Counted from the first letter of the stretch, positions 27,087 through 37,432 are shown. The stretch is 64,000 nucleotides of DNA from Sinorhizobium americanum (GCF_001651855.1 NZ_LNQC01000041.1:1-64000); one strand, 5' to 3'. Notes: generated from the letters alone by a model not told the origin. Numbers and translations: made by a program.

Positions 27087-28331
27087 TCAATCTGCCGCGA
27101 TTTCTGCGCTGGCGCGCCACCGGCGCCGCTGCCGCTGGACGAGAGCATAAAGGGCTTTGTTCGCCTTGATGACGCGCTTGGCGCGGACGACGGCGCGATG
27201 CAGGCCGGCCGCCGCATAGCCGCGCAGGGTCAGCGGCAGCGCGATGTCCCGCAAGGCGGTCTCCACCGTGGACCACGACCGCTTGTAGGGCTGGTCGCCG
27301 ATGCCGAAATCGAAGAGCGCAACGCCTTCGCCACAGAGACGTTCGATCACCCGGTAGAACAGCAACTCGCCTGGGCTGCTGTCGGCGGCGATCGTGTCGT
27401 CGATCGAGCCGAACTGGCAGATGACATGGTCGCCCTTTCGCGACAGGCCGGTCACGGCGATGATCCGCCCCTGGTGCTCGCCCTTGAGGCGGATCGCGTT
27501 GAGCTCGAGAAGGCTGTCGCCCTCGCGATGCCGATTGATCAACAGGCGAAAGAAGGCGCGCGTTTCCGGCTCGCCGAAGACATCGGGCAGGCCCTGGGCT
27601 TCCAGCCGTGCGGCTTTCTGCCGGAAGAACGTCTCCAGCAGCGCATGCGCCTCCGCCGGCTCACGGGCAACCACATAGTCATAGCCACCGAGTTCGGCGA
27701 GCCGCCTTTCGGAGAGGCGCATCTTCTTGCGCCGACGCTTTGCGTTGAGTTGCGCGATTGTCCGTTCCATATCGCCGGCAAGCGAGAGTTGGAAAGAGGC
27801 GTTCGGATTGGCAATGCCGGGCAGGACGGCGAGGGGGTGGGGCAGGCCGCGCCAAACCGCCGGCGTCCTTTCGAGGGCAACGACATCGGCATGCGCGCGC
27901 AGCGCCCGGCGGACGCCTTCGCTCAGCAAGCGGGCGAGATGGTCCCGCGGCACACGCTCGATTTCGGCAGCAAACAATCCGGTGTTGAGATTGCTGTGCT
28001 CGGTCGCGATCAGCCGCGCCGTCCGGAAGAAGTGGCCCCGTTCGACCTCGAACGGCAGGAAGAAGAGCAGTTGATCGGCAATGGCGCCGCGTACGACCAG
28101 CAATTGACCGTCATGCGCTCTCGTCCAGGCGGCGCACCAGTCGAAGCTCTGATGTAGGGAGTTCAGTGTGCTGGCGTCGAGCGCTCGCCAGTCCGCTTCC
28201 AGTTCCGCCATATCGCGATGCACGGACAACGTGACCCGGTCGGCGTAAGGACTATGGGCAGCTGGGCGCCTCGAAAGGTCGCGCCACGATTGCCCATGTG
28301 GCGCGGCAAGGGTGAAATTGAAATTGGCCAT
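27087..28331 (-). CDS. CelD/BioF2-type GNAT acetyltransferase
   Basis: A 414-aa protein of the BioF2-like/CelD group: the first half has SLHQSFDWCAAWTRAHDGQLLVV, the second the GNAT-like acetyltransferase segment (GRIIAVTGLSRKGDHVICQFGSIDDTIAADSSPGELLFYRVIERL, LFDFGIGDQPYKRSW). Such proteins are frequent in polysaccharide clusters and probably modify sugars. ATG 28331 gives MANFNF; longer starts to 28451 lack support. Convergent with the ExoP-like gene and divergent from the LbH acetyltransferase. Confidence 0.8.
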   Translation of the reverse strand: MANFNFTLAAPHGQSWRDLSRRPAAHSPYADRVTLSVHRDMAELEADWRALDASTLNSLHQSFDWCAAWTRAHDGQLLVVRGAIADQLLFFLPFEVERGHFFRTARLIATEHSNLNTGLFAAEIERVPRDHLARLLSEGVRRALRAHADVVALERTPAVWRGLPHPLAVLPGIANPNASFQLSLAGDMERTIAQLNAKRRRKKMRLSERRLAELGGYDYVVAREPAEAHALLETFFRQKAARLEAQGLPDVFGEPETRAFFRLLINRHREGDSLLELNAIRLKGEHQGRIIAVTGLSRKGDHVICQFGSIDDTIAADSSPGELLFYRVIERLCGEGVALFDFGIGDQPYKRSWSTVETALRDIALPLTLRGYAAAGLHRAVVRAKRVIKANKALYALVQRQRRRWRASAEIAAD

Positions 28332-28534
28332 CTCTCGGATCATCCGGCATGCGTCGTGCTTCGATAGGAGGGCAAGAACTGCTACATCCTCTTTAATTCC
28401 GCCGTTGCTTCCTCCGCGATCGGCAAATGCGGTTACCAAAGCGTGAAGCAAGCGGTTCGTCTGTGGCTTGGAAATCGTCGCCGAGGCGTTACATCACGCA
28501 GCCGATACGTCACGAACCAACGGTGGAGCTGCTG

Positions 28535-29185
28535 ATGATGCCGCGCGATGCGCTGCCGGACCCCGGCGCCAAGTTTCCGGTCGCGCAATTTCCGCGGATC
28601 GGATTTCTCAAGAATCTCGTGCGTTCGCCGCTGATCGAGGCGGGCGAATACAGCTACTACGACGATCCGGAGGGCCCTGAATGTTTCGAGGAAAAGTGCG
28701 TCCTCTATCACTATGACTTCGTCGGGGATCGGCTGGTGATCGGGCGGTTTTGCGCACTGGCGACGGGCGTTCACTTCATCATGAACGGCGCCAACCACGC
28801 GCTATCCGGCTTTTCGACCTTTCCGTTCGGCGTTTTTCCTGGCGCCTGGCGCGAGGGCTTCGATCCGGCCGCCTATGCAACGGGCCATCGCGGCGACACG
28901 ATTGTCGGCAACGATGTCTGGCTCGGCATCGAGGCGACGGTCTTGCCGGGCGTCACGATCGGCGACGGCGCCATCGTGGCCGCGAAATCCGTGGTGACCA
29001 AGGATGTTCCTCCCTATGCGATCGTTGCGGGCAATCCGGCAAGGGTCGTCAGAATGCGGTTCCCGCCTTCAACCGTTGAGCGCTTGCAGGCAGTGGCCTG
29101 GTGGAACTGGCCGATCGACAAGGTGACGCGCAACATCGCGGCGATAACCGGCGCGGACATCGAGGCGCTTGAAACCGCGCAGTAG
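28535..29185 (+). CDS. Left-handed beta-helix acetyltransferase (CatB/Vat type)
   Basis: A 216-aa hexapeptide-repeat transferase: [38 protein letters not shown] (active-site His region), [55 protein letters not shown]. This is the xenobiotic/chloramphenicol acetyltransferase group; in a polysaccharide cluster it may instead O-acetylate sugars. ATG 28535 has GGTGGAG 7 nt upstream; an upstream frame to 28427 is not conserved. The short spacing to the divergent CelD-like gene suggests a shared promoter region. Confidence 0.88.
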   Translation: MMPRDALPDPGAKFPVAQFPRIGFLKNLVRSPLIEAGEYSYYDDPEGPECFEEKCVLYHYDFVGDRLVIGRFCALATGVHFIMNGANHALSGFSTFPFGVFPGAWREGFDPAAYATGHRGDTIVGNDVWLGIEATVLPGVTIGDGAIVAAKSVVTKDVPPYAIVAGNPARVVRMRFPPSTVERLQAVAWWNWPIDKVTRNIAAITGADIEALETAQ

Positions 29186-29187
29186 CC

Positions 29188-29928
29188 TCAGTCCAGAAAT
29201 CCGGTCGCGAGCGCGGTTGCCCAGTCGGGCCGGCCGCGTTCGGCGGCGAGGCGCGACATTGCCATATGGTCGTAGGGCAGGCAGCGGAAGCTGACGGTCC
29301 AGCCGCCAGCAGTGTATTCGACGATAGCATAGCGCGCGTCCGGCGCGCCCGTTTCGACCTTGTGCGGCACGGGCCGATCGTCATCATAGCCTGGGCAGCC
29401 GACGCTGCCGGGATTGATGAGAAGGCGCCCGCCAGCCAGCCGCAGCGCGCGCGGGATATGCGTGTGGCCGCAGAGGATCACCGGATAGTCAATGCCTGCG
29501 GCGAAGCTTTCGATCGCCTTGCGCGCTGCTATGTGGACGACGCCATCGGTTGTCAGTGCTTCCATCCAGTAGGTCTCGTCATTGGCGGGCGTGCCGTGGC
29601 AGAGGAAGAACGTATCGCGGTAGACCAGCGTTTCAGGCAACGAAGCCAGCCATGCCTTGTGGCGTGGCTCGAGTTCGTCATGGGCGGCCCGGTCGGAAAG
29701 CCCCATTCTGGCCGGCTCCAGCGTCAGGAGGTAGCGATCGTGATTGCCGCGGATCGCCGGCATCGCGCGGCCGATCAGGAGGTCCGCCGTGCGGGCGGCA
29801 TTGAGCGGGCCACTCAGGTGGTCGCCCAGATTGACGATCTCGTCGATCCCCTGGGCGTCGATGTCCGCCAGCACCGCCTCGAGTGCCAGATCGTTGCCAT
29901 GAATATCGGAGATGACGGCGACCTTCAT
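29188..29928 (-). CDS. Calcineurin-like metallophosphoesterase (YfcE/MJ0936 type)
   Basis: A 246-aa phosphodiesterase with metal-binding motifs DIHGN, GDHLSGP, GNHD, and GHTHIPR followed by [11 protein letters not shown]. This is the YfcE/DUF2436-like subgroup; the substrate is unknown. It is convergent with the LbH acetyltransferase only 2 bp away. No terminator is seen between them. Confidence 0.88.
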   Translation of the reverse strand: MKVAVISDIHGNDLALEAVLADIDAQGIDEIVNLGDHLSGPLNAARTADLLIGRAMPAIRGNHDRYLLTLEPARMGLSDRAAHDELEPRHKAWLASLPETLVYRDTFFLCHGTPANDETYWMEALTTDGVVHIAARKAIESFAAGIDYPVILCGHTHIPRALRLAGGRLLINPGSVGCPGYDDDRPVPHKVETGAPDARYAIVEYTAGGWTVSFRCLPYDHMAMSRLAAERGRPDWATALATGFLD

Positions 29929-29945
29929 GGGTGCACCTCAGCCGG

Positions 29946-30158
29946 TCAGCGATTGTTTGCGGGCTTTTCCATCCACTTGATGATCAGCATCGCCGGAAGG
30001 ATCCACAGGAGCCCGGTGAAGAAGAAATAGAGAAGATGCACCCACCAGGGCGAGGTGCCGAGGAGGAGGGAAGCAAAGGTGACCGCCGCCAGCGCATAGA
30101 CGATGACAAGAATGATGATGAGGACGGTGCCGATGAGTTTTCTGAGGCGTACGGGCAT
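29946..30158 (-). CDS. DUF2842 small membrane protein
   Basis: A 70-aa protein with two transmembrane helices ([27 protein letters not shown] and [27 protein letters not shown]), matching the DUF2842 family of alphaproteobacteria. Found inside a much longer open frame; start taken at 30158, [10 protein letters not shown]. Function unknown. It lies divergently upstream of cox15, which may point to an aid in oxidase biogenesis, though this is inference. Confidence 0.8.
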   Translation of the reverse strand: MPVRLRKLIGTVLIIILVIVYALAAVTFASLLLGTSPWWVHLLYFFFTGLLWILPAMLIIKWMEKPANNR

Positions 30159-30317
30159 CGGACTTCTTTCGGATGGCAGAATCGAGCTGGCCGCGACGGC
30201 ATGCCGCAAAGGCTTCGGCCTTGTTTTGCACGCCGCTCTGGTGCAAATCAACGGCTTTCGAACGCTTGGCGGCAACCCGTCCCGACGAGGTTGTCGCCGA
30301 CAAACGAGGAAGACCTC

Positions 30318-31421
30318 ATGGCGCATGCCGAACTGGCAAGGGAACAGACGCTGCGGAGCGAGATCGACAGAGCCGAGCGCAATCGCCGGCAGATCCGCGG
30401 CTGGCTCGCGGTCGTCCTGTTCGCCCTGTTTGCCCTGGTGATTGTCGGCGGCGCGACGCGCCTGACGGAGTCCGGTCTGTCGATCACCGAATGGAAGCCG
30501 GTCCATGGCGTGGTTCCGCCCCTGTCCGCGGAGGAATGGGAGGAGGAGTTCCGCCTTTACCAGCGCATTCCCCAGTATGAGCAGATGAACAAGGGAATGA
30601 CGGTCGAGGAGTTCAAGACGATCTTCTGGTGGGAATGGGCGCACCGGCTGCTCGCGCGCGGAATTGGCGTGGTCTTCGCCCTGCCGCTGCTGTTCTTCTG
30701 GCTGACCGGGCGGATCGAGCCGCGATTGCGGCTGCCGCTTCTTGGCATTCTGGCGCTCGGGGGCTTCCAAGGCTTTATCGGCTGGTGGATGGTCTCCTCC
30801 GGTCTCGTCGAGCGCACGGAAGTCAGCCAATACCGCCTTGCCACGCATCTGGTGATCGCCTGTCTGATCTTCGCCGCCTGCATGTGGATCTATCGCGGGC
30901 TTTCGCCGCATTCCGGCGATGCGGCGCCGACGCAAAGGTCGCAAACGATCGCCGGCATTATCGCAGCGATCAGCCTCTTCCAGATCTATCTGGGCGCCCT
31001 GGTCGCCGGTCTCGACGCCGGCTTGAGCTACAATACCTGGCCGCTGATGGATGGCGCCCTCGTGCCGGGGGATCTCTTCGTTCAGCAGCCCGGCTGGATC
31101 AACCTCTTCGAGAATCCGAAGACCGTGCAATTCCTGCACCGCAGCGGCGCCTACCTGTTGTTCGCGCTGGTGCTCATGCATATGGTCGTGTCGCTGAGGG
31201 CTGCGCCGGGCACCACTCATGCACGCCGTTCCGCGCTTCTCTTCGCGCTCGTCACCGCTCAGGCGGCGATCGGGATCACGACACTCCTTCTACAGGTGCC
31301 GATCGGCTGGGGCGTGCTTCACCAGGCGGGCGCGCTTGTCGTACTCGGCTTCGCGATCGCCCATTGGCGCGGCTTCATCGGCGAATTTCCGAGGCCGACG
31401 GCGATCGAAGTTCGCAACTAA
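30318..31421 (+). CDS. ctaA: Haem A synthase
   Basis: Membrane enzyme of the COX15/CtaA family that hydroxylates haem O to haem A for aa3 oxidases. The 367-aa protein has eight helices and the family motifs [44 protein letters not shown] and [31 protein letters not shown] and VLHQAGA with the conserved histidines. The ATG at 30318 follows GAGGAAGACCTC. The proteobacterial type without the disulfide cysteines. Confidence 0.95.
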   Translation: MAHAELAREQTLRSEIDRAERNRRQIRGWLAVVLFALFALVIVGGATRLTESGLSITEWKPVHGVVPPLSAEEWEEEFRLYQRIPQYEQMNKGMTVEEFKTIFWWEWAHRLLARGIGVVFALPLLFFWLTGRIEPRLRLPLLGILALGGFQGFIGWWMVSSGLVERTEVSQYRLATHLVIACLIFAACMWIYRGLSPHSGDAAPTQRSQTIAGIIAAISLFQIYLGALVAGLDAGLSYNTWPLMDGALVPGDLFVQQPGWINLFENPKTVQFLHRSGAYLLFALVLMHMVVSLRAAPGTTHARRSALLFALVTAQAAIGITTLLLQVPIGWGVLHQAGALVVLGFAIAHWRGFIGEFPRPTAIEVRN

Positions 31422-31444
31422 TCCGCGGCTCGCATGGCGCAAAG

Positions 31445-31482
31445 AAAAACCCCGGCAGCGGTGACTGCCGGGGTTTTGTTTT
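31445..31482. terminator. Strong bidirectional intrinsic terminator
   Basis: AAAACCCCGGCAG pairs with CTGCCGGGGTTTT around a six-base loop, with A tract before and T tract after. It sits between the convergent ctaA and argC genes and can end both. Confidence 0.92.
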
Positions 31483-31493
31483 CTGAGCCTTTG

Positions 31494-32426
31494 TCAGGCA
31501 GACAGCATCAGGTCCATATTCTGGACCGCCGCGCCCGAGGCGCCCTTGCCGAGATTGTCGAGCAGGGCGACGAGGTTCACATGAGCACCACCAGGGGTGC
31601 CGAAAACGAAGAGCTTCATCGTGTCCATGCCGGCAAGCTCGGTTGCGTCGATCCGGGCAAGCCTTGCGCTTTCGGCAAGCGGAACCACGTCGACGATCGA
31701 CTGGCCGGCGTAGTGCACGGCGAGCGCGGCATGGATGCTTTCAAGCGTCGTCCCGGCGGCGAGGTCGTCGAGGTAAAGCGGCACCTGGACGATCATGCCC
31801 TGCGCGAACTTGCCGACGGACGGTGAGAAGACCGGCGCGCGCTCGAGCAGGCCGTGCATCTTCATTTCCGGCACATGCTTGTGCTTGAGCGGGAGGCCGT
31901 AGAGGAAATGCGGCGCGCTGATGCGGTCGGCGTGATTCTCGTCTTCGATCTGCGCGATCATCTGCTTGCCGCCACCGGTATAACCGGAGACGGCGTTGAC
32001 GGTTACCGGATAGCCGTCCGGCAGGATGCCCGCCTGGCGCAGCGGCCGGATCAGGCCGATTGCGCCGGTCGGGTAGCAGCCGGGATTGGAGACATGCCGC
32101 GCGTCACGGATTTTGGCGGGCTGCGTCTTGTCCATCTCGGCAAAGCCATAGGCCCAGTCGGGCGCGACGCGATGCGCTGTCGATGTGTCGATGATCCTGA
32201 CCCGGTTGTTGCCGGCGACCATGGCGACCGCTTCGCGCGAGGCGTCGTCCGGCAGGCAGAGGATGGCGATGTCGGCGCTGTTCAGAAGGTCTTCACGCAT
32301 CGCCGCGTTACGGCGTTCCGCTTCCGGGATCGACAGGAGCTCGAGATCGGAACGGCCGGCCATGCGCGTCCGGATCTGCAGGCCCGTCGTGCCGTGTTCG
32401 CCATCGATGAAGATCTTCGGTTTCAT
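31494..32426 (-). CDS. argC: N-acetyl-gamma-glutamyl-phosphate reductase (type 2)
   Basis: NADPH-dependent enzyme of arginine biosynthesis. The 310-aa length and the start [17 protein letters not shown] mark the short ArgC2 class. Catalytic cysteine in [13 protein letters not shown], and the HKHVPEM and [22 protein letters not shown] segments are conserved. ATG at 32426. The gene next to it is speB-like, joining arginine synthesis and breakdown functions. Confidence 0.95.
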   Translation of the reverse strand: MKPKIFIDGEHGTTGLQIRTRMAGRSDLELLSIPEAERRNAAMREDLLNSADIAILCLPDDASREAVAMVAGNNRVRIIDTSTAHRVAPDWAYGFAEMDKTQPAKIRDARHVSNPGCYPTGAIGLIRPLRQAGILPDGYPVTVNAVSGYTGGGKQMIAQIEDENHADRISAPHFLYGLPLKHKHVPEMKMHGLLERAPVFSPSVGKFAQGMIVQVPLYLDDLAAGTTLESIHAALAVHYAGQSIVDVVPLAESARLARIDATELAGMDTMKLFVFGTPGGAHVNLVALLDNLGKGASGAAVQNMDLMLSA

Positions 32427-32510
32427 GATTTTCCTGCTCCTGCAGATGGTTACCGGGGTTTCCGGAATCAATCTGGCATAGACTTGAATCAGTTTCTTGA
32501 ACGCCAGCGA

Positions 32511-33467
32511 TCAGCCGCGTCGTTCCGCCAGCCATTCGGCCCTGAGGCCCAGCATATACATGGCGATGGTCGAGCCAGCAATGGCGGTCAGGTCGGCATG
32601 GTCATAGGCGGGCGCCACCTCGACGACGTCGCTGCCGGCAATATGCAGCGCTCCCAGCTTGCGCAGCACCGAGAGGACCTTGGCGCTGGACGGACCGCCC
32701 GCGACCGGCGTGCCGGTGCCCGGAGCATAGGCCGGGTCGAGGCAATCGATATCGAAGGTCAGGTAGGCCGAATGGCTGCCGACATGCCGGACGATAGTGT
32801 CGGCGATCTCTTCGGCGCGCATCTCCTCGACCTCGTAGCCATGAACGATGCGGATGCCGCAGTCGTCCGGCGCATGCGTGCGGATGCCGATCTGGATCGA
32901 ACGCTCGACGTCGATCAGCCCCTCCCGCGCGGCCCGGCCGACGAAGGAGCCGTGGTCGATACGTCCCTTTTCATCCGGCCAGGTATCCTGATGCGCGTCG
33001 AATTGCACCAGCGCGAGGGGGCCGTGGAGCGCCGCGTGCGCCTTAAGGATCGGATAGGTGACGAAATGGTCGCCGCCAAGCGTCAAGAGGTAGGCTCCCG
33101 ACTTCAGGATCTTCGTCGCCTCGCGCTCGATCGTGGCTGGAGTCTTGGCATGGTTGCCATAATCGAGCAGGCAGTCGCCGTAGTCGATTGTCGCCATGTC
33201 GGCGAAGAGATTGCGCTGAAACGGGTACTGGGGATCATTGTCGAAGATCGCCGACGCCCGGCGGATCGCCTGCGGACCGAAACGCGCGCCGGGACGATTG
33301 GAGGTGGCGGCGTCGAAGGGAATGCCCCAGACGACGGCGTCCACGCCATTGAGCCGCTTCGAATATTTGCGCCGCATGAAGGAAAGCACGCCGGCATGAG
33401 TAGGGTCCGTGGCGGCACTGCGCAGCGAACCGGCGGTAATCGCATGATCGATCGTTTTCGGGGCCAT
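32511..33467 (-). CDS. speB: Agmatinase/ureohydrolase family protein
   Basis: A 318-aa Mn-dependent ureohydrolase with metal ligands in TLGGDHFVTYPI, VQFDAHQDTW and TFDIDCLDPAYAPGTGTP. This is the agmatinase branch, which hydrolyses agmatine to putrescine and urea; a guanidinobutyrase or other substrate cannot be excluded. The ATG at 33467 lies 2 bp after the ABM-domain gene stop, so the two are coupled. Confidence 0.85.
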   Translation of the reverse strand: MAPKTIDHAITAGSLRSAATDPTHAGVLSFMRRKYSKRLNGVDAVVWGIPFDAATSNRPGARFGPQAIRRASAIFDNDPQYPFQRNLFADMATIDYGDCLLDYGNHAKTPATIEREATKILKSGAYLLTLGGDHFVTYPILKAHAALHGPLALVQFDAHQDTWPDEKGRIDHGSFVGRAAREGLIDVERSIQIGIRTHAPDDCGIRIVHGYEVEEMRAEEIADTIVRHVGSHSAYLTFDIDCLDPAYAPGTGTPVAGGPSSAKVLSVLRKLGALHIAGSDVVEVAPAYDHADLTAIAGSTIAMYMLGLRAEWLAERRG

Positions 33468-33469
33468 CT

Positions 33470-33805
33470 TCAAACCTCTGCCTTGCTGAAGCCATAGGCG
33501 CGTTCGACCCGCGCCACCCGCACTTCATAATGGCTGTACCATTCGGCGCGGCCCCACTTTTGCGCGGCGAGATGATCCACGTTTCTTTTCCAGGCCGCGA
33601 TGGAATCTTCATCGACCCAGAAGGCATTGGTGATCCCGAAGCCGTCACTGCCGCGAGCGCCCTCTAGCCCAAGAAAGCCGGGCTGCTTGCGCGCCAGTTC
33701 CTCCATGGCCTCGGCCATTTCTCCATAGCCGTTGTCGCCGTCGGTCCGGGCGGAAGAGAAGCAGACGACATAGTAGGGCGGGGCAGGCAATTTGGCGAAG
33801 GGCAT
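33470..33805 (-). CDS. ABM-superfamily (antibiotic biosynthesis monooxygenase-like) protein
   Basis: A 111-aa dimeric alpha+beta barrel-type protein: YYVVCFSSARTDGDNGYGEMAEAMEELARKQPGFLGLEGARG, then ITNAFWVDEDSIAAWKRNVDHLAAQKWGR. This pattern fits the antibiotic biosynthesis monooxygenase superfamily often placed beside speB in rhizobia. Substrate unknown. It is directly upstream of and coupled to speB. Confidence 0.8.
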   Translation of the reverse strand: MPFAKLPAPPYYVVCFSSARTDGDNGYGEMAEAMEELARKQPGFLGLEGARGSDGFGITNAFWVDEDSIAAWKRNVDHLAAQKWGRAEWYSHYEVRVARVERAYGFSKAEV

Positions 33806-33831
33806 CCGATGCTCCCATCATCGATCCGCAA

Positions 33832-33863
33832 AAGAAAAAGGCGGAGCTGAAAGCCCCGCCTTT
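33832..33863 (-). terminator. Intrinsic terminator after rpsI
   Basis: On the minus strand AAAGGCGGGGCT, loop TTC, AGCTCCGCCTTT, then a T-rich run. It ends the rplM-rpsI transcript 25-55 bp after the rpsI stop. Confidence 0.88.
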
Positions 33864-33887
33864 CGATTTCGTAATCCGTGGGCGCGA

Positions 33888-34355
33888 TTAGCGCTTGGAG
33901 AACTGGAACGAACGGCGTGCCTTCGCACGGCCGTACTTCTTGCGCTCGACGACGCGGCTGTCGCGGGTGAGGAAGCCGCCACGCTTCAGAACGGAGCGCA
34001 GGCCCGGTTCGAAGTAGGTCAGCGCCTTGGCAATGCCGTGACGAACGGCACCGGCCTGGCCGGAGAGGCCGCCGCCGGCAACGGTCGCGTCGACGTCGAA
34101 CTGGCCGTCACGGGCAGCGGCGACGATTGGCTGCTGCAGGATCATCTGCAGAACCGGGCGGGCGAAGTAAGCCGAGAAGGGCTTGCCGTTGACGGTGATC
34201 TTGCCGGAGCCGGCCTTCACCCAAACGCGGGCGACGGCGTCCTTGCGCTTGCCGGTCGCGTAGGAGCGGCCCTGCGCGTCGACCTTCTTGACGTGAACCG
34301 GAGCGGCCGGTTCCGCGGTCGTGGCAATGTCCTTGAGGGCGGAAAGGTCAGCCAT
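33888..34355 (-). CDS. rpsI: 30S ribosomal protein S9
   Basis: A 155-aa S9: [35 protein letters not shown], the [22 protein letters not shown] core and the C-terminal [14 protein letters not shown] tail that reaches the P-site. The N-terminal ~27-residue extension ([20 protein letters not shown]) is usual for Rhizobiales. It follows rplM by 2 bp. Confidence 0.98.
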   Translation of the reverse strand: MADLSALKDIATTAEPAAPVHVKKVDAQGRSYATGKRKDAVARVWVKAGSGKITVNGKPFSAYFARPVLQMILQQPIVAAARDGQFDVDATVAGGGLSGQAGAVRHGIAKALTYFEPGLRSVLKRGGFLTRDSRVVERKKYGRAKARRSFQFSKR

Positions 34356-34357
34356 TA

Positions 34358-34822
34358 TCAGGCGCTCCTTGTGTTCTTGCTGTTCAGCTTAGCGACGTCG
34401 AGGACGGTCGGCTGCTGTGCTTCATGCGGGTGGTTCGTGCCGGCGTAGACACGCAGGTTCTTCATCTGGCGGCGGCCGAGCGGGCCGCGCGGAACCATGC
34501 GCTCAACGGCCTTCTCGATGACACGCTCCGGGAAGCGGCCTTCGATGATCTGGCGAGCGGTGCGCTCCTTGATGCCGCCGGGATAGCCGGTGTGCCAGTA
34601 GTACTTCTTGTCGGTGTACTTCTTGCCGGTGAGAACGGCCTTCTCGGCGTTGATGACGATGACATTGTCGCCGTCGTCGACGTGGGGCGTGAAGGTGGCC
34701 TTATGCTTGCCGCGCAGGCGGTTTGCGATGATGGAAGCGAGGCGACCGACAACGAGGCCTTCGGCGTCGATGAGGATCCACTTCTTCTCCACCTCTGCAG
34801 GCTTCTGAACGAAGGTTGCCAT
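34358..34822 (-). CDS. rplM: 50S ribosomal protein L13
   Basis: A 154-aa L13: [94 protein letters not shown]. First gene of the rplM-rpsI operon, with a sigma-70 promoter at 34935-34963. Confidence 0.98.
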   Translation of the reverse strand: MATFVQKPAEVEKKWILIDAEGLVVGRLASIIANRLRGKHKATFTPHVDDGDNVIVINAEKAVLTGKKYTDKKYYWHTGYPGGIKERTARQIIEGRFPERVIEKAVERMVPRGPLGRRQMKNLRVYAGTNHPHEAQQPTVLDVAKLNSKNTRSA

Positions 34823-34934
34823 ATCTAAACTCTTTCGTTGGACCCGGAAGCGAGCCGGGCGTTTCTTGTTGCTTGCTTTGGCTTTGATGAGGCCAAAAAA
34901 GAAGGCGGCCCCAGAGGACCGCGATCTGCGGGCA

Positions 34935-34963
34935 GCTTATACGCAAGCGCGAAAATCAGGTCA
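34935..34963 (-). promoter_or_regulatory. Sigma-70 promoter of rplM-rpsI
   Basis: TTGACC, 17-bp spacer, TATAAG on the minus strand, giving a leader of about 105 nt. This is among the best promoter matches in the window, fitting a highly expressed operon. Confidence 0.75.
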
Positions 34964-35026
34964 AGTACAGAGTTCTCGGAGCTCTAAAAGATTACCCTAT
35001 AAAATCAACCTGTTACGAATGTGGTT

Positions 35027-35473
35027 TTATGATACCACATGTCGGCGGGGCGGAATCGAATAGGTCGCGGTGGCATGCGCCACCAGATCGTTGCCGCCAA
35101 CGGGTGTAATTGAGGCATCGAGGACCGCAAGCCGCTTGCCTAGCCTCAGAATCCGGCAGGTGCATTCGAGCGGCTCCGGCTCAGGCTTGCGCAGGAAGTT
35201 GATGTTTAGATTCGTGGTCACCGCGAGCGCGACCGGACCGATATGCGCCATCAGCGCGATATAGGCCGAGACGTCGGCAAGCGCGAACAGCGTCGGTCCG
35301 GAAACGGTGCCGCCCGGGCGGATGTGGCGCTCGCTCGGGTCGAGCCGCATCGTCGCAAAACCAGGACCGGTAGCCGTCACGGCGAAAATCTTGCCGTCCG
35401 TATGGACCTGCGGGAAATCCGTGTCGAGGAAGCGATTGAGCTCCTCGACGGTCATGATCGGCTGCAAGGTCAT
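35027..35473 (-). CDS. PaaI-type hotdog-fold thioesterase
   Basis: A 148-aa hotdog protein: PSERHIRPGGTVSGPTLFALADVSAYIALMAHIGPVALAVTTNLNINFLRKPEPEPLECTCRILRLGKRLAVLDASI. This fits the PaaI/YbgC-like thioesterase group that hydrolyses acyl-CoA. ATG 35473 chosen because the upstream extension is arginine-rich and not conserved. Divergent from the enoyl-CoA hydratase gene, which may be functionally linked in acyl-CoA metabolism. Confidence 0.85.
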   Translation of the reverse strand: MTLQPIMTVEELNRFLDTDFPQVHTDGKIFAVTATGPGFATMRLDPSERHIRPGGTVSGPTLFALADVSAYIALMAHIGPVALAVTTNLNINFLRKPEPEPLECTCRILRLGKRLAVLDASITPVGGNDLVAHATATYSIPPRRHVVS

Positions 35474-35622
35474 GCATATCCCTCCATTATTGACGGCCGT
35501 TACAGGACGTCCGAGCCTGTCGCGCAAGCCGGAAAATGGTCTTAGACGGAAACGCCGCCGGGGTTGAAAGACCGCTAGCGGCGGCGTACCACGGGCCGAC
35601 CTACGGCGAACGGGAGAAGACC

Positions 35623-36444
35623 ATGGCGGATGTCGTTGCATTCAAGAAGGAAGAGCCGAACGGGCTGTTGCTGAGAGAAACGAACGGTCCGGTCTTGCGG
35701 TTGACCCTCAACAACCCTCCGGCCAACGCGCTGTCGATCGCACTGATGCAGGCGCTTGCGGCCGAACTCGACGCCGTTGCCGGCGCTGAGGAGATCAAGG
35801 TCGTCGTCATCGCGGCCACGGGCAAGGTCTTCTCCGCCGGCCACGACCTGAAGGAGATGACATCGCATCGCGCCGATGAGGATGCGGGCAGAGCCTTTTT
35901 TGAGAGTGCCATCCGCCTGGCAGCCGACATCATGCTGAAGATCGCGAAGCTACCGCAGGCGGTCATCGCCGAGATCGACGGTCTCGCGACGGCGGCCGGC
36001 TGTCAGTTGGTTGCGAGCTGCGATCTCGCCATCTGCACCGACAGCTCGACCTTCTGCACACCGGGCGTGAATATCGGCCTCTTCTGTTCGACGCCGATGG
36101 TAGCCCTGTCGCGCGCGGCCCATCGCAAGCAGGCGATGGAAATGCTGCTGACGGGCGAGACGATCGACGCCTCGACCGCCAAGGATTTCGGGCTTGTCAA
36201 CCGGATCGTGCCGCAGCAATATCTGCGTCAGGTTGTCGACAAATATGCCTCCGTCATCGCCTCGAAGTCGCCGCAGGCACTGAGGATCGGCAAGGAGGCC
36301 TTCTACCGTCAGGCCGAGATGCCGCTCGCCGACGCCTATGACTATGCGGTCGGCGTGATGGTCGAGAACATGCTGGCACGCGATGCGCAGGAAGGGATCG
36401 GCGCGTTTATCGGCAAACGCATGCCGGAGTGGAAGGAAGACTAA
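35623..36444 (+). CDS. Enoyl-CoA hydratase/isomerase family protein
   Basis: A 273-aa crotonase-fold protein: NPPANALSIALMQALAAELD, oxyanion-hole segments KVFSAGHDLKEMTSHR and AEIDGLATAAGCQLVASCDLAIC, and FCTPGVNIGLFCSTPMVALSR. The glutamates expected of true hydratases are partly replaced, so the exact reaction is open (hydratase-like, ECHDC3 type). ATG 35623 follows GGGAGAAGACC. Convergent with the EamA transporter, overlapping it by 4 bp. Confidence 0.88.
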   Translation: MADVVAFKKEEPNGLLLRETNGPVLRLTLNNPPANALSIALMQALAAELDAVAGAEEIKVVVIAATGKVFSAGHDLKEMTSHRADEDAGRAFFESAIRLAADIMLKIAKLPQAVIAEIDGLATAAGCQLVASCDLAICTDSSTFCTPGVNIGLFCSTPMVALSRAAHRKQAMEMLLTGETIDASTAKDFGLVNRIVPQQYLRQVVDKYASVIASKSPQALRIGKEAFYRQAEMPLADAYDYAVGVMVENMLARDAQEGIGAFIGKRMPEWKED

Positions 36445-37277
36445 GCCAGTCTTAGCAGCAGCGCTCCGAGCGCGATGACGCAGGCAGCCGCAATGCGCCA
36501 GACGCTGACGCGTTCCTTTAGAAAGACGACGGAGATTACCACGGCAAACAGGATCGCCGTCTCTCGCAGGGCGGCGACGGTCGCGACAGGTGCCTTGGTC
36601 ATAGCCCAGAGCGCCAGCCCGTAGGCGCCGATCGAACCCGCTCCGCCGATGAGGCCGCGCCACCAATGGTGCCGTACGTGCCGCAGCACGGGCTTGACGC
36701 CGCGGCTGGCAAAGGCCCAGGCGAAGAGCAGGACGGGCGGCAGCAGGGCCATCCACAGCGTGTAGGAGATTGCATTGCCGGATACCCGCGCGCCGATACC
36801 GTCGACGAAAGTGTAACTGGCGATTACGCAGGCATTTGAGAGCGCCAGCCCGATGGCCTGTTTTCCACCCTTGCGCGATTCGAGGGCGAGCGTCAGCACG
36901 CCGGCCGAGATCGTCAGGATGCCGGCGAGCGCGCCGCCGGTCAGATGCTCGCCGACGACGATGCTGCTGGTCGCGGCGACGATAAGCGGTGCCACGCCGC
37001 GCATCAGCGGATAGACGAGACCGATGTCGCCGGCGCGGTAGGAGGCGGCCACGAGCTGGAAATAGGCGAACTGGAGGACTGCCGAAGCGAGGATATACGA
37101 CCACGCTGCGGGATTGGGCAGCGGCAGGAAGGGCAAGAAAGGCAGCGCCACGACCGCGGCGCCAAGCGCAATCATGGCGGCATCAAGCGACTTTTCCGAG
37201 CCCGCCTTGACCAGCGCGTTCCAGATCGCGTGCAGCAGCGCCCCGAAGAGCACGAGCGCGATGACATCAAGCGGCAA
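36441..37277 (-). CDS. EamA/DMT-superfamily transporter
   Basis: A 278-aa membrane protein with ten helices in two EamA repeats (ALLHAIWNALVKAG to ... GILTISAGVLTLALESRKGG, then ALSNACVIASYTFVDGIGARVSG to VVISVVFLKERVSVWRIAAACVIALGALLLRL). Substrate unknown; members move metabolites or amino acids out of the cell. Confidence 0.88.
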   Translation of the reverse strand: MPLDVIALVLFGALLHAIWNALVKAGSEKSLDAAMIALGAAVVALPFLPFLPLPNPAAWSYILASAVLQFAYFQLVAASYRAGDIGLVYPLMRGVAPLIVAATSSIVVGEHLTGGALAGILTISAGVLTLALESRKGGKQAIGLALSNACVIASYTFVDGIGARVSGNAISYTLWMALLPPVLLFAWAFASRGVKPVLRHVRHHWWRGLIGGAGSIGAYGLALWAMTKAPVATVAALRETAILFAVVISVVFLKERVSVWRIAAACVIALGALLLRLA

Positions 37278-37432
37278 GGTGAACCTCTGCGGGCGTTTCG
37301 GAGGGAATTCTCCGCGTTTGTCGCTTTGCTTCGCTCGAAATGCAACCGGATTCGCAGGATCGGCGTTGAGAGAGCGCTAACCGGCAAACGAAACCGTGCA
37401 TATGGCCGGGTACGAACACAGGCTTGGTTGAC

